This document shows, one piece after another, positions 38,186 to 50,927 of a stretch of 64,000 nucleotides of DNA (position 1 is the first letter of the stretch; every line of letters starts with the position of its first letter). The translations under genes and the position numbers were made by a program. The DNA lies in contig JAZAQT010000709.1 of assembly GCA_036417435.1 (NCBI GenBank), positions 1 to 64,000 on the forward strand, in the 5' to 3' direction. The notes under the pieces are model-generated. The model had not been told where the DNA came from, ran no database searches, and saw only the letters and a list, made by a program, of their open reading frames with translations. This stretch comes from Inia geoffrensis (taxonomy: Eukaryota > Chordata > Mammalia > Artiodactyla > Iniidae).

Positions 38186-39778
38186 ATGATTAGAGAGTGC
38201 AAGGAAAGCTGGACGAGGTGTTCCCTGGCTGCAGTCCTCTCAAACGCTAAAAGCGTAAGTGCTCAAGAGGACTTGCCAAAAAGAGAAGGAAGCTATGGCT
38301 GGTGGTGGGATTGTAAATTGCTAACAGCCGGTATGAGGATCAGTAGGCGCTTTCCTTACCCAAATAAACCCTGGAGGTACCACGAGATTCGGCAACCCCG
38401 CTGCACGTCGTATAACCAGAGACTAGCATCATTGGAAGGAAGCACTTGCACCCCAGCCATCGTCGTGGTACCCCTGACCACAGCCAAGACATACAAACGA
38501 ACGAACTGTCGAGCGAGGGGTGAAGGGAGAAAGATGTTCCGCTACCTACACACCCTCGACTACCACTCAGCCACAGAACAAAATGCACTCATACTATTTG
38601 CAGCAGCATGGGTGGAGCACTAGATGATCTCACTAATTCTGGTCAATTAGAGGCAGCAAGACACATATCCCCGGATATCACTTATGTGTGCACTCTACAT
38701 AGGGATGCAAAGGAAGCTAGTAAAGAAAGGAAACCCAGGTTCGCAAAGGGAAGAAAGAAGCGAGCAGTTCCCACTGGGGGAGATTGGAGACCGGGGAAGT
38801 GTGCATTAGGAGATTGGGATTAACAGACACACATTTTAAGTATCAAAAAATGCTCACCAAGGGCGACTCACCCGAAAGCACATGGAACGATACAAAATAT
38901 TCCTCGATAAACAGGGCAAAGAATCCGAAACCCTACAGGTACAGCTACGTTTATAATTGCATCACGTGGCTGTCGAACTCAAAGAGACCCAGCATTGTAT
39001 ATAAACTATGCTGAAAGAGAAAAGGACTGTTCAATGACAAGGCAAGTAAAGGGATGAGAAATGCCCACATTCTTACCTCAGGCCTCTGTGACGTCGGCTG
39101 CTGTCAGACCCCTGGAGCCTCAGCAGGATACTGCTGCTCTTCTCCCTTGCGCGGTGCCACAATCTCCCGATCCAACATGGACCTCCTACAGGTAAGCACA
39201 GCCTGGTGTACACAAATGTTGGTGGAACAGCTGAGAGGGAAAGGCTGAGAAGAAACCGGATCTCCACAGCTCCTGCTAGACAAGTTCCCACCTCCAGAAC
39301 ACATCTTTAGGGTCGCCGCACCTGGGAACCACGGCACCCTACGAGTAGCTCCCTTTCAAGGCTTGCGATATGCCTGGGGTGGGGCCGTGCAGGTTAAGGG
39401 GCAGGAGGTGAGCCTACAAAAGCCCAGGGGTGTGTGTTTAGCCACGTTCGACTCCCCATTTCCAATCCAACACCGGGAACCCCTCGAAGGCCTTTTCCCC
39501 CACGTTACCAGAGACGACACGGAGCCGTGCTGCCACCTCGTGGCACACTGCCGTAACAACCTTACCAACTGTGCGGAAGGGCACCTATCATCCACAAGGC
39601 CTATGGCCTGCGGCTTTGCAGACACAACCCTGCCCTCAAGAAATATCCTGGGCTAGGTAATCTGAAACAAATTCAAATCAGGCCCGACCCTGAGGCAGGA
39701 ACCTTTCAAGAACTCGGTGGTACTCACCCGAGTTTTAGAAAACAGCACATTCAAAAGAAAAGATGCTCAGGATCTGTC
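38186..39778 (+). repeat. Unit u24 (1593 bp)
   Basis: Haplotype CA/AG/A/GC/G/-. It has GA instead of CC at offsets 104-105, A at 39280 and A at 39731. All of these are shared with u28. Confidence 0.98.
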
Positions 39779-41370
39779 ATGATTAGAGAGTGCAAGGAAA
39801 GCTGGACGAGGTGTTCCCTGGCTGCAGTCCTCTCAAACGCTAAAAGCGTAAGTGCTCAAGAGGAATTGCCAAAAAGAGAAGCCAGCTATGGCTGGTGGTG
39901 GGATTGTAAATTGCTAACAGCCGGTATGAGGATCACTAGGCGCTTTCCTTACCCAAATAAACCCTGGAGGTACCACGAGATTCGGCAACCCCGCTGCACA
40001 TCGTATAACCAGAGACTAGCATCATTGGAAGGAAGCACTTGCACCCCAGCCGTCGTCGTGCTACCCCTGACCACAGCCAAGACATACAAACGAACGAACT
40101 GTCGAGCGAGGGGTGAAGGGAGAAAGATGTTCCGCTACCTACACACCCTCGACTACCACTCAGCCACAGAGCAAAATGCACTCATACTATTTGCAGCAGC
40201 ATGGGTGGAGCACTAGATGATCTCACTAATTCTGGTCAATTAGAGGCAGCAAGACACATATCCCCGGATATCACTTATGTGTGCACTCTACATAGGGATG
40301 CAAAGGAAGCTAGTAAAGAAAGGAAACCCAGGTTCGCAAAGGGAAGAAAGAAGCGAGCAGTTCCCACTGGGGGAGATTGGAGACCGGGGAAGTGTGCATT
40401 AGGAGATTGGGATTAACAGACACACATTTTAAGTATCAAAAAATGCTCACCAAGGGCGACTCACCCGAAAGCACATGGAACGATACAAAATATTCCTCGA
40501 TAAACAGGGCAAAGAATCCGAAACCCTACAGGTACAGCTACGTTTATAATTGCATCACGTGGCTGTCGAACTCAAAGAGACCCAGCATTGTATATAAACT
40601 ATGCTGAAAGAGAAAAGGACTGTTCAATGACAAGGCAAGTAAAGGGATGAGAAATGCCCACATTCTTACCTCAGGCCTCTGTGACGTCGGCTGCTGTCAG
40701 ACCCCTGGAGCCTCAGCAGGATACTGCTGCTCTTCTCCCTTGCGCGGTACCACAATCTCCCGATCCAACATGGACCTCCTACAGGTAAGCACAGCCTGGT
40801 GTACACAAATGTTGGTGGAACAGCTGAGAGGGAAAGGCTGAGAAGAAACCGGATCTCCACAGCTCCTGCTAGGCAAGTTCCCACCTCCAGAACACATCTT
40901 TAGGGTCGCCGCACCTGGGAACCACGGCACCCTACGAGTAGCTCCCTTTCAAGGCTTGCGATATGCCTGGGGTGGGGCCGTGCAGGTTAAGGGGCAGGAG
41001 GTGAGCCTACAAAACCCAGGGGTGTGTGTTTAGCCACGTTCGACTCCCCATTTCCAATCCAACACCGGGAACCCCTCGAAGGCCTTTTCCCCCACGTTAC
41101 CAGAGACGACACGGAGCCGTGCTGCCACCTCGTGGCACACTGCCGTAACAACCTTACCAACTGTGCGGAAGGGCACCTATCATCCACAAGGCCTATGGCC
41201 TGCGGCTTTGCAGACACAACCCTGCCCTCAAGAAATATCCTGGGCTAGGTAATCTGAAACAAATTCAAATCAGGCCCGACCCTGAGGCAGGAACCTTTCA
41301 AGAACTCGGTGGTACTCACCCGCGTTTTAGAAAACAGCACATTCAAAAGAAAAGATGCTCAGGATCTGTC
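39779..41370 (+). repeat. Unit u25 (1592 bp)
   Basis: Haplotype CG/AG/A/GC/A/-. Together with u29 it is the most divergent unit type: A at 39865, C at 39936, A at 40000, C at 40061, G at 40171, and loss of one G at 41014/41015 that shifts the downstream frame. Confidence 0.98.
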
Positions 41371-42963
41371 ATGATTAGAGAGTGCAAGGAAAGCTGGACG
41401 AGGTGTTCCCTGGCTGCATTCCTCTCAAACGCTAAAAGCGTAAGTGCTCAAGAGGACTTGCCAAAAAGAGAAGCCAGCTATGGCTGGTGGTGGGATTGTA
41501 AATTGCTAACAGCTGGTATGAGGATCAGTAGGCGCTTTCCTTACCCAAATAAACCCTGGAGGTACCACGAGATTCGGCAACCCCGCTGCACGTCGTATAA
41601 CCAGAGACTAGCATCATTGGAAGGAAGCACTTGCACCCCAGCCGTCGTCGTGGTACCCCTGACCACAGCCAAGACATACAAACGAACGAACTGTCGAGCG
41701 AGGGGTGAAGGGAGAAAGATGTTCCGCTACCTACACACCCTCGACTACCACTCAGCCACAGAACAAAATGCACTCATACTATTTGCAGCAGCATGGGTGG
41801 AGCACTAGATGATCTCACTAATTCTGGTCAATTAGAGGCAGCAAGACACATATCCCCGGATATCACTTATGTGTGCACTCTACATAGGGATGCAAAGGAA
41901 GCTAGTAAAGAAAGGAAACCCAGGTTCGCAAAGGGAAGAAAGAAGCGAGCAGTTCCCACTGGGGGAGATTGGAGACCGGGGAAGTGTGCATTAGGAGATT
42001 GGGATTAACAGACACACATTTTAAGTATCAAAAAATGCTCACCAAGGGCGACTCACCCGAAAGCACATGGAACGATACAAAATATTCCTCGATAAACAGG
42101 GCAAAGAATCCGAAACCCTACAGGTACAGCTACGTTTATAATTGCATCACGTGGCTGTCGAACTCAAAGAGACCCAGCATTGTATATAAACTATGCTGAA
42201 AGAGAAAAGGACTGTTCAATGACAAGGCAAGTAAAGGGATGAGAAATGCCCACATTCTTACCTCAGGCCTCTGTGACGTCGGCTGCTGTCAGACCCCTGG
42301 AGCCTCAGCAGGATACTGCTGCTCTTCTCCCTTGCGTGGTACCACAATCTCCCGATCCAACATGGACCTCCTACAGGTAAGCACAGCCTGGTGTACACAA
42401 ATGTTGGTGGAACAGCTGAGAGGGAAAGGCTGAGAAGAAACCGGATCTCCACAGCTCCTGCTAGGCAAGTTCCCACCTCCAGAACACATCTTTAGGGTCG
42501 CCGCACCTGGGAACCACGGCACCCTACGAGTAGCTCCCTTTCAAGGCTTGCGATATGCCTGGGGTGGGGCCGTGCAGGTTAAGGGGCAGGAGGTGAGCCT
42601 ACAAAAGCCCAGGGGTGTGTGTTTAGCCACGTTCGACTCCCCATTTCCAATCCAACACCGGGAACCCCTCGAAGGCCTTTTCCCCCACGTTACCAGAGAC
42701 GACACGGAGCCGTGCTGCCACCTCGTGGCACACTGCCGTAACAACCTTACCAACTGTGCGGAAGGGCACCTATCATCCACAAGGCCTATGGCCTGCGGCT
42801 TTGCAGACACAACCCTGCCCTCAAGAAATATCCTGGGCTAGGTAATCTGAAACAAATTCAAATCAGGCCCGACCCTGAGGCAGGAACCTTTCAAGAACTC
42901 GGTGGTACTCACCCGCGTTTTAGAAAACAGCACATTCAAAAGAAAAGATGCTCAGGATCTGTC
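41371..42963 (+). repeat. Unit u26 (1593 bp)
   Basis: Haplotype CG/AG/A/GT/A/-. It has T at 41419 and T at 41514, both shared with u30. Confidence 0.98.
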
Positions 42964-44556
42964 ATGATTAGAGAGTGCAAGGAAAGCTGGACGAGGTGTT
43001 CCCTGGCTGCAGTCCTCTCAAACGCTAAAAGCGTAAGTGCTCAAGAGGACTTGCCAAAAAGAGAAGCCAGCTATGGCTGGTGGTGGGATTGTAAATTGCT
43101 AACAGCCGGTATGAGGATCAGTAGGCGCTTTCCTTACCCAAATAAACCCTGGAGGTACCACGAGATTCGGCAACCCCGCTGCACGTCGTATAACCAGAGA
43201 CTAGCATCATTGGAAGGAAGCACTTGCACCCCAGCCGTCGTCGTGGTACCCCTGACCACAGCCAAGACATACAAACGAACGAACTGTCGAGCGAGGGGTG
43301 AAGGGAGAAAGATGTTCCGCTACCTACACACCCTCGACTACCACTCAGCCACACAACAAAATGCACTCATACTATTTGCAGCAGCATGGGTGGAGCACTA
43401 GATGATCTCACTAATTCTGGTCAATTAGAGGCAGCAAGACACATATCCCCGGATATCACTTATGTGTGCACTCTACATAGGGATGCAAAGGAAGCTAGTA
43501 AAGAAAGGAAACCCAGGTTCGCAAAGGGAAGAAAGAAGCGAGCAGTTCCCACTGGGGGAGATTGGAGACCGGGGAAGTGTGCATTAGGAGATTGGGATTA
43601 ACAGACACACATTTTAAGTATCAAAAAATGCTCACCAAGGGCGACTCACCCGAAAGCACATGGAACGATACAAAATATTCCTCGATAAACAGGGCAAAGA
43701 ATCCGAAACCCTACAGGTACAGCTACGTTTATAATTGCATCACGTGGCTGTCGAACTCAAAGAGACCCAGCATTGTATATAAACTATGCTGAAAGAGAAA
43801 AGGACTGTTCAATGACAAGGCAAGTAAAGGGATGAGAAATGCCCACATTCTTACCTCAGGCCTCTGTGACGTCGGCTGCTGTCAGACCCCTGGAGCCTCA
43901 GCAGGATACTGCTGCTCTTCTCCCTTGCGCGGTACCACAATCTCCCGATCCAACATGGACCTCCTACAGGTAAGCACAGCCTGGTGTACACAAATGTTGG
44001 TGGAACAGCTGAGAGGGAAAGGCTGAGAAGAAACCGGATCTCCACAGCTCCTGCTAGGCAAGTTCCCACCTCCAGAACACATCTTTAGGGTCGCCGCACC
44101 TGGGAACCACGGCACCCTACGAGTAGCTCCCTTTCAAGGCTTGCGATATGCCTGGGGTGGGGCCGTGCAGGTTAAGGGGCAGGAGGTGAGCCTACAAAAG
44201 CCCAGGGGTGTGTGTTTAGCCACGTTCGACTCCCCATTTCCAATCCAACACCGGGAACCCCTCGAAGGCCTTTTCCCCCACGTTACCAGAGACGACACGG
44301 AGCCGTGCTGCCACCTCGTGGCACACTGCCGTAACAACCTTACCAACTGTGCGGAAGGGCACCTATCATCCACAAGGCCTATGGCCTGCGGCTTTGCAGA
44401 CACAACCCTGCCCTCAAGAAATATCCTGGGCTAGGTAATCTGAAACAAATTCAAATCAGGCCCGACCCTGAGGCAGGAACCTTTCAAGAACTCGGTGGTA
44501 CTCACCCGCGTTTTAGAAAACAGCACATTCAAAAGAAAAGATGCTCAGGATCTGTC
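42964..44556 (+). repeat. Unit u27 (1593 bp)
   Basis: Haplotype CG/AC/A/GC/A/-. It is the copy of u23 in the second four-unit block. Confidence 0.98.
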
Positions 44557-46149
44557 ATGATTAGAGAGTGCAAGGAAAGCTGGACGAGGTGTTCCCTGGC
44601 TGCAGTCCTCTCAAACGCTAAAAGCGTAAGTGCTCAAGAGGACTTGCCAAAAAGAGAAGGAAGCTATGGCTGGTGGTGGGATTGTAAATTGCTAACAGCC
44701 GGTATGAGGATCAGTAGGCGCTTTCCTTACCCAAATAAACCCTGGAGGTACCACGAGATTCGGCAACCCCGCTGCACGTCGTATAACCAGAGACTAGCAT
44801 CATTGGAAGGAAGCACTTGCACCCCAGCCATCGTCGTGGTACCCCTGACCACAGCCAAGACATACAAACGAACGAACTGTCGAGCGAGGGGTGAAGGGAG
44901 AAAGATGTTCCGCTACCTACACACCCTCGACTACCACTCAGCCACAGAACAAAATGCACTCATACTATTTGCAGCAGCATGGGTGGAGCACTAGATGATC
45001 TCACTAATTCTGGTCAATTAGAGGCAGCAAGACACATATCCCCGGATATCACTTATGTGTGCACTCTACATAGGGATGCAAAGGAAGCTAGTAAGGAAAG
45101 GAAACCCAGGTTCGCAAAGGGAAGAAAGAAGCGAGCAGTTCCCACTGGGGGAGATTGGAGACCGGGGAAGTGTGCATTAGGAGATTGGGATTAACAGACA
45201 CACATTTTAAGTATCAAAAAATGCTCACCAAGGGCGACTCACCCGAAAGCACATGGAACGATACAAAATATTCCTCGATAAACAGGGCAAAGAATCCGAA
45301 ACCCTACAGGTACAGCTACGTTTATAATTGCATCACGTGGCTGTCGAACTCAAAGAGACCCAGCATTGTATATAAACTATGCTGAAAGAGAAAAGGACTG
45401 TTCAATGACAAGGCAAGTAAAGGGATGAGAAATGCCCACATTCTTACCTCAGGCCTCTGTGACGTCGGCTGCTGTCAGACCCCTGGAGCCTCAGCAGGAT
45501 ACTGCTGCTCTTCTCCCTTGCGCGGTGCCACAATCTCCCGATCCAACATGGACCTCCTACAGGTAAGCACAGCCTGGTGTACACAAATGTTGGTGGAACA
45601 GCTGAGAGGGAAAGGCTGAGAAGAAACCGGATCTCCACAGCTCCTGCTAGACAAGTTCCCACCTCCAGAACACATCTTTAGGGTCGCCGCACCTGGGAAC
45701 CACGGCACCCTACGAGTAGCTCCCTTTCAAGGCTTGCGATATGCCTGGGGTGGGGCCGTGCAGGTTAAGGGGCAGGAGGTGAGCCTACAAAAGCCCAGGG
45801 GTGTGTGTTTAGCCACGTTCGACTCCCCATTTCCAATCCAACACCGGGAACCCCTCGAAGGCCTTTTCCCCCACGTTACCAGAGACGACACGGAGCCGTG
45901 CTGCCACCTCGTGGCACACTGCCGTAACAACCTTACCAACTGTGCGGAAGGGCACCTATCATCCACAAGGCCTATGGCCTGCGGCTTTGCAGACACAACC
46001 CTGCCCTCAAGAAATATCCTGGGCTAGGTAATCTGAAACAAATTCAAATCAGGCCCGACCCTGAGGCAGGAACCTTTCAAGAACTCGGTGGTACTCACCC
46101 GAGTTTTAGAAAACAGCACATTCAAAAGAAAAGATGCTCAGGATCTGTC
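44557..46149 (+). repeat. Unit u28 (1593 bp)
   Basis: Haplotype CA/AG/A/GC/G/-. It is a copy of u24 with one added difference noticed, A to G at 45095. Confidence 0.98.
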
Positions 46150-47741
46150 ATGATTAGAGAGTGCAAGGAAAGCTGGACGAGGTGTTCCCTGGCTGCAGTC
46201 CTCTCAAACGCTAAAAGCGTAAGTGCTCAAGAGGAATTGCCAAAAAGAGAAGCCAGCTATGGCTGGTGGTGGGATTGTAAATTGCTAACAGCCGGTATGA
46301 GGATCACTAGGCGCTTTCCTTACCCAAATAAACCCTGGAGGTACCACGAGATTCGGCAACCCCGCTGCACATCGTATAACCAGAGACTAGCATCATTGGA
46401 AGGAAGCACTTGCACCCCAGCCGTCGTCGTGCTACCCCTGACCACAGCCAAGACATACAAACGAACGAACTGTCGAGCGAGGGGTGAAGGGAGAAAGATG
46501 TTCCGCTACCTACACACCCTCAACTACCACTCAGCCACAGAGCAAAATGCACTCATACTATTTGCAGCAGCATGGGTGGAGCACTAGATGATCTCACTAA
46601 TTCTGGTCAATTAGAGGCAGCAAGACACATATCCCCGGATATCACTTATGTGTGCACTCTACATAGGGATGCAAAGGAAGCTAGTAAAGAAAGGAAACCC
46701 AGGTTCGCAAAGGGAAGAAAGAAGCGAGCAGTTCCCACTGGGGGAGATTGGAGACCGGGGAAGTGTGCATTAGGAGATTGGGATTAACAGACACACATTT
46801 TAAGTATCAAAAAATGCTCACCAAGGGCGACTCACCCGAAAGCACATGGAACGATACAAAATATTCCTCGATAAACAGGGCAAAGAATCCGAAACCCTAC
46901 AGGTACAGCTACGTTTATAATTGCATCACGTGGCTGTCGAACTCAAAGAGACCCAGCATTGTATATAAACTATGCTGAAAGAGAAAAGGACTGTTCAATG
47001 ACAAGGCAAGTAAAGGGATGAGAAATGCCCACATTCTTACCTCAGGCCTCTGTGACGTCGGCTGCTGTCAGACCCCTGGAGCCTCAGCAGGATACTGCTG
47101 CTCTTCTCCCTTGCGCGGTACCACAATCTCCCGATCCAACATGGACCTCCTACAGGTAAGCACAGCCTGGTGTACACAAATGTTGGTGGAACAGCTGAGA
47201 GGGAAAGGCTGAGAAGAAACCGGATCTCCACAGCTCCTGCTAGGCAAGTTCCCACCTCCAGAACACATCTTTAGGGTCGCCGCACCTGGGAACCACGGCA
47301 CCCTACGAGTAGCTCCCTTTCAAGGCTTGCGATATGCCTGGGGTGGGGCCGTGCAGGTTAAGGGGCAGGAGGTGAGCCTACAAAACCCAGGGGTGTGTGT
47401 TTAGCCACGTTCGACTCCCCATTTCCAATCCAACACCGGGAACCCCTCGAAGGCCTTTTCCCCCACGTTACCAGAGACGACACGGAGCCGTGCTGCCACC
47501 TCGTGGCACACTGCCGTAACAACCTTACCAACTGTGCGGAAGGGCACCTATCATCCACAAGGCCTATGGCCTGCGGCTTTGCAGACACAACCCTGCCCTC
47601 AAGAAATATCCTGGGCTAGGTAATCTGAAACAAATTCAAATCAGGCCCGACCCTGAGGCAGGAACCTTTCAAGAACTCGGTGGTACTCACCCGCGTTTTA
47701 GAAAACAGCACATTCAAAAGAAAAGATGCTCAGGATCTGTC
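46150..47741 (+). repeat. Unit u29 (1592 bp)
   Basis: Haplotype CG/AG/A/GC/A/-. It is a copy of u25, including the one-base loss at 47385/47386, with one added difference noticed, G to A at 46522 in a CG. Confidence 0.98.
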
Positions 47742-49334
47742 ATGATTAGAGAGTGCAAGGAAAGCTGGACGAGGTGTTCCCTGGCTGCATTCCTCTCAAA
47801 CGCTAAAAGCGTAAGTGCTCAAGAGGACTTGCCAAAAAGAGAAGCCAGCTATGGCTGGTGGTGGGATTGTAAATTGCTAACAGCTGGTATGAGGATCAGT
47901 AGGCGCTTTCCTTACCCAAATAAACCCTGGAGGTACCACGAGATTCGGCAACCCCGCTGCACGTCGTATAACCAGAGACTAGCATCATTGGAAGGAAGCA
48001 CTTGCACCCCAGCCGTCGTCGTGGTACCCCTGACCACAGCCAAGACATACAAACGAACGAACTGTCGAGCGAGGGGTGAAGGGAGAAAGATGTTCCGCTA
48101 CCTACACACCCTCGACTACCACTCAGCCACAGAACAAAATGCACTCATACTATTTGCAGCAGCATGGGTGGAGCACTAGATGATCTCACTAATTCTGGTC
48201 AATTAGAGGCAGCAAGACACATATCCCCGGATATCACTTATGTGTGCACTCTACATAGGGATGCAAAGGAAGCTAGTAAAGAAAGGAAACCCAGGTTCGC
48301 AAAGGGAAGAAAGAAGCGAGCAGTTCCCACTGGGGGAGATTGGAGACCGGGGAAGTGTGCATTAGGAGATTGGGATTAACAGACACACATTTTAAGTATC
48401 AAAAAATGCTCACCAAGGGCGACTCACCCGAAAGCACATGGAACGATACAAAATATTCCTCGATAAACAGGGCAAAGAATCCGAAACCCTACAGGTACAG
48501 CTACGTTTATAATTGCATCACGTGGCTGTCGAACTCAAAGAGACCCAGCATTGTATATAAACTATGCTGAAAGAGAAAAGGACTGTTCAATGACAAGGCA
48601 AGTAAAGGGATGAGAAATGCCCACATTCTTACCTCAGGCCTCTGTGACGTCGGCTGCTGTCAGACCCCTGGAGCCTCAGCAGGATACTGCTGCTCTTCTC
48701 CCTTGCGTGGTACCACAATCTCCCGATCCAACATGGACCTCCTACAGGTAAGCACAGCCTGGTGTACACAAATGTTGGTGGAACAGCTGAGAGGGAAAGG
48801 CTGAGAAGAAACCGGATCTCCACAGCTCCTGCTAGGCAAGTTCCCACCTCCAGAACACATCTTTAGGGTCGCCGCACCTGGGAACCACGGCACCCTACGA
48901 GTAGCTCCCTTTCAAGGCTTGCGATATGCCTGGGGTGGGGCCGTGCAGGTTAAGGGGCAGGAGGTGAGCCTACAAAAGCCCAGGGGTGTGTGTTTAGCCA
49001 CGTTCGACTCCCCATTTCCAATCCAACACCGGGAACCCCTCGAAGGCCTTTTCCCCCACGTTACCAGAGACGACACGGAGCCGTGCTGCCACCTCGTGGC
49101 ACACTGCCGTAACAACCTTACCAACTGTGCGGAAGGGCACCTATCATCCACAAGGCCTATGGCCTGCGGCTTTGCAGACACAACCCTGCCCTCAAGAAAT
49201 ATCCTGGGCTAGGTAATCTGAAACAAATTCAAATCAGGCCCGACCCTGAGGCAGGAACCTTTCAAGAACTCGGTGGTACTCACCCGCGTTTTAGAAAACA
49301 GCACATTCAAAAGAAAAGATGCTCAGGATCTGTC
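47742..49334 (+). repeat. Unit u30 (1593 bp)
   Basis: Haplotype CG/AG/A/GT/A/-. It is a copy of u26 with the same two diagnostic T changes. Confidence 0.98.
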
Positions 49335-50927
49335 ATGATTAGAGAGTGCAAGGAAAGCTGGACGAGGTGTTCCCTGGCTGCAGTCCTCTCAAACGCTAAA
49401 AGCGTAAGTGCTCAAGAGGACTTGCCAAAAAGAGAAGCCAGCTATGGCTGGTGGTGGGATTGTAAATTGCTAACAGCCGGTATGAGGATCACTAGGCGCT
49501 TTCCTTACCCAAATAAACCCTGGAGGTACCACGAGATTCGGCAACCCCGCTGCACGTCGTATAACCAGAGACTAGCATCATTGGAAGGAAGCACTTGCAC
49601 CCCAGCAGTCGTCGTGGTACCCCTGACCACAGCCAAGACATACAAACGAACGAACTGTCGAGCGAGGGGTGAAGGGAGAAAGATGTTCCGCTACCTACAC
49701 ACCCTCGACTACCACTCAGCCACAGAACAAAATGCACTCATACTATTTGCAGCAGCATGGGTGGAGCACTAGATGATCTCACTAATTCTGGTCAATTAGA
49801 GGCAGCAAGACACATATCCCCGGATATCACTTATGTGTGCACTCTACATAGGGATGCAAAGGAAGCTAGTAAAGAAAGGAAACCCAGGTTCGCAAAGGGA
49901 AGAAAGAAGCGAGCAGTTCCCACTGGGGGAGATTGGAGACCGGGGAAGTGTGCATTAGGAGATTGGGATTAACAGACACACATTTTAAGTATCAAAAAAT
50001 GCTCACCAAGGGCGACTCACCCGAAAGCACATGGAACGATACAAAATATTCCTCGATAAACAGGGCAAAGAATCCGAAACCCTACAGGTACAGCTACGTT
50101 TATAATTGCATCACGTGGCTGTCGAACTCAAAGAGACCCAGCATTGTATATAAACTATGCTGAAAGAGAAAAGGACTGTTCAATGACAAGGCAAGTCAAG
50201 GGATGAGAAATGCTCACATTCTTACCTCAGGCCTCTGTGACGTCGGCTGCTGTCAGACCCCTGGAGCCTCAGCAGGATACTGCTGCTCTTCTCCCTTGCG
50301 CGGTGCCACAATCTCCCGATCCAACATGGACCTCCTACAGGTAAGCACAGCCTGGTGTACACAAATGTTGGTGGAACAGCTGAGAGGGAAAGGCTGAGAA
50401 GAAACCGGATCTCCACAGCTCCTGCTAGGCAAGTTCCCACCTCCAGAACACATCTTTAGGGTCGCCGCACCTGGGAACCACGGCACCCTACGAGTAGCTC
50501 CCTTTCAAGGCTTGCGATATGCCTGGGGTGGGGCCGTGCAGGTTAAGGGGCAGGAGGTGAGCCTACAAAAGCCCAGGGGTGTGTGTTTAGCCACGTTCGA
50601 CTCCCCATTTCCAATCCAACACCGGGAACCCCTCGAAGGCCTTTTCCCCCACGTTACCAGAGACGACACGGAGCCGTGCTGCCACCTCGTGGCACACTGC
50701 CGTAACAACCTTACCAACTGTGCGGAAGGGCACCTATCATCCACAAGGCCTATGGCCTGCGGCTTTGCAGACACAACCCTGCCCTCAAGAAATATCCTGG
50801 GCTAGGTAATCTGAAACAAATTCAAATCAGGCCCGACCCTGAGGCAGGAACCTTTCAAGAACTCGGTGGTACTCACCCGCGTTTTAGAAAACAGCACATT
50901 CAAAAGAAAAGATGCTCAGGATCTGTC
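49335..50927 (+). repeat. Unit u31 (1593 bp, mosaic)
   Basis: Haplotype AG/AG/C/GC/G/-. It has C at offset 158 (49492), otherwise seen only in u25 and u29, and a private T at 50214. The mix of markers from several unit types suggests a recombinant. Confidence 0.98.

Larger units (their letters stand above)
36593..49334 (+). repeat. Higher-order duplication: a four-unit block repeated in tandem (2 x 6371 bp)
   Basis: u23-u26 (36593-42963) and u27-u30 (42964-49334) match unit by unit. They share rare markers found almost nowhere else: GA at offsets 104-105, CA at 273-274, the one-base loss in u25/u29, and the two T changes in u26/u30. I noticed only two differences between the blocks, at 45095 and 46522. 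This indicates a recent duplication of a 6.4-kb block by unequal exchange, replication-based amplification, or an assembly artefact. Confidence 0.93.
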
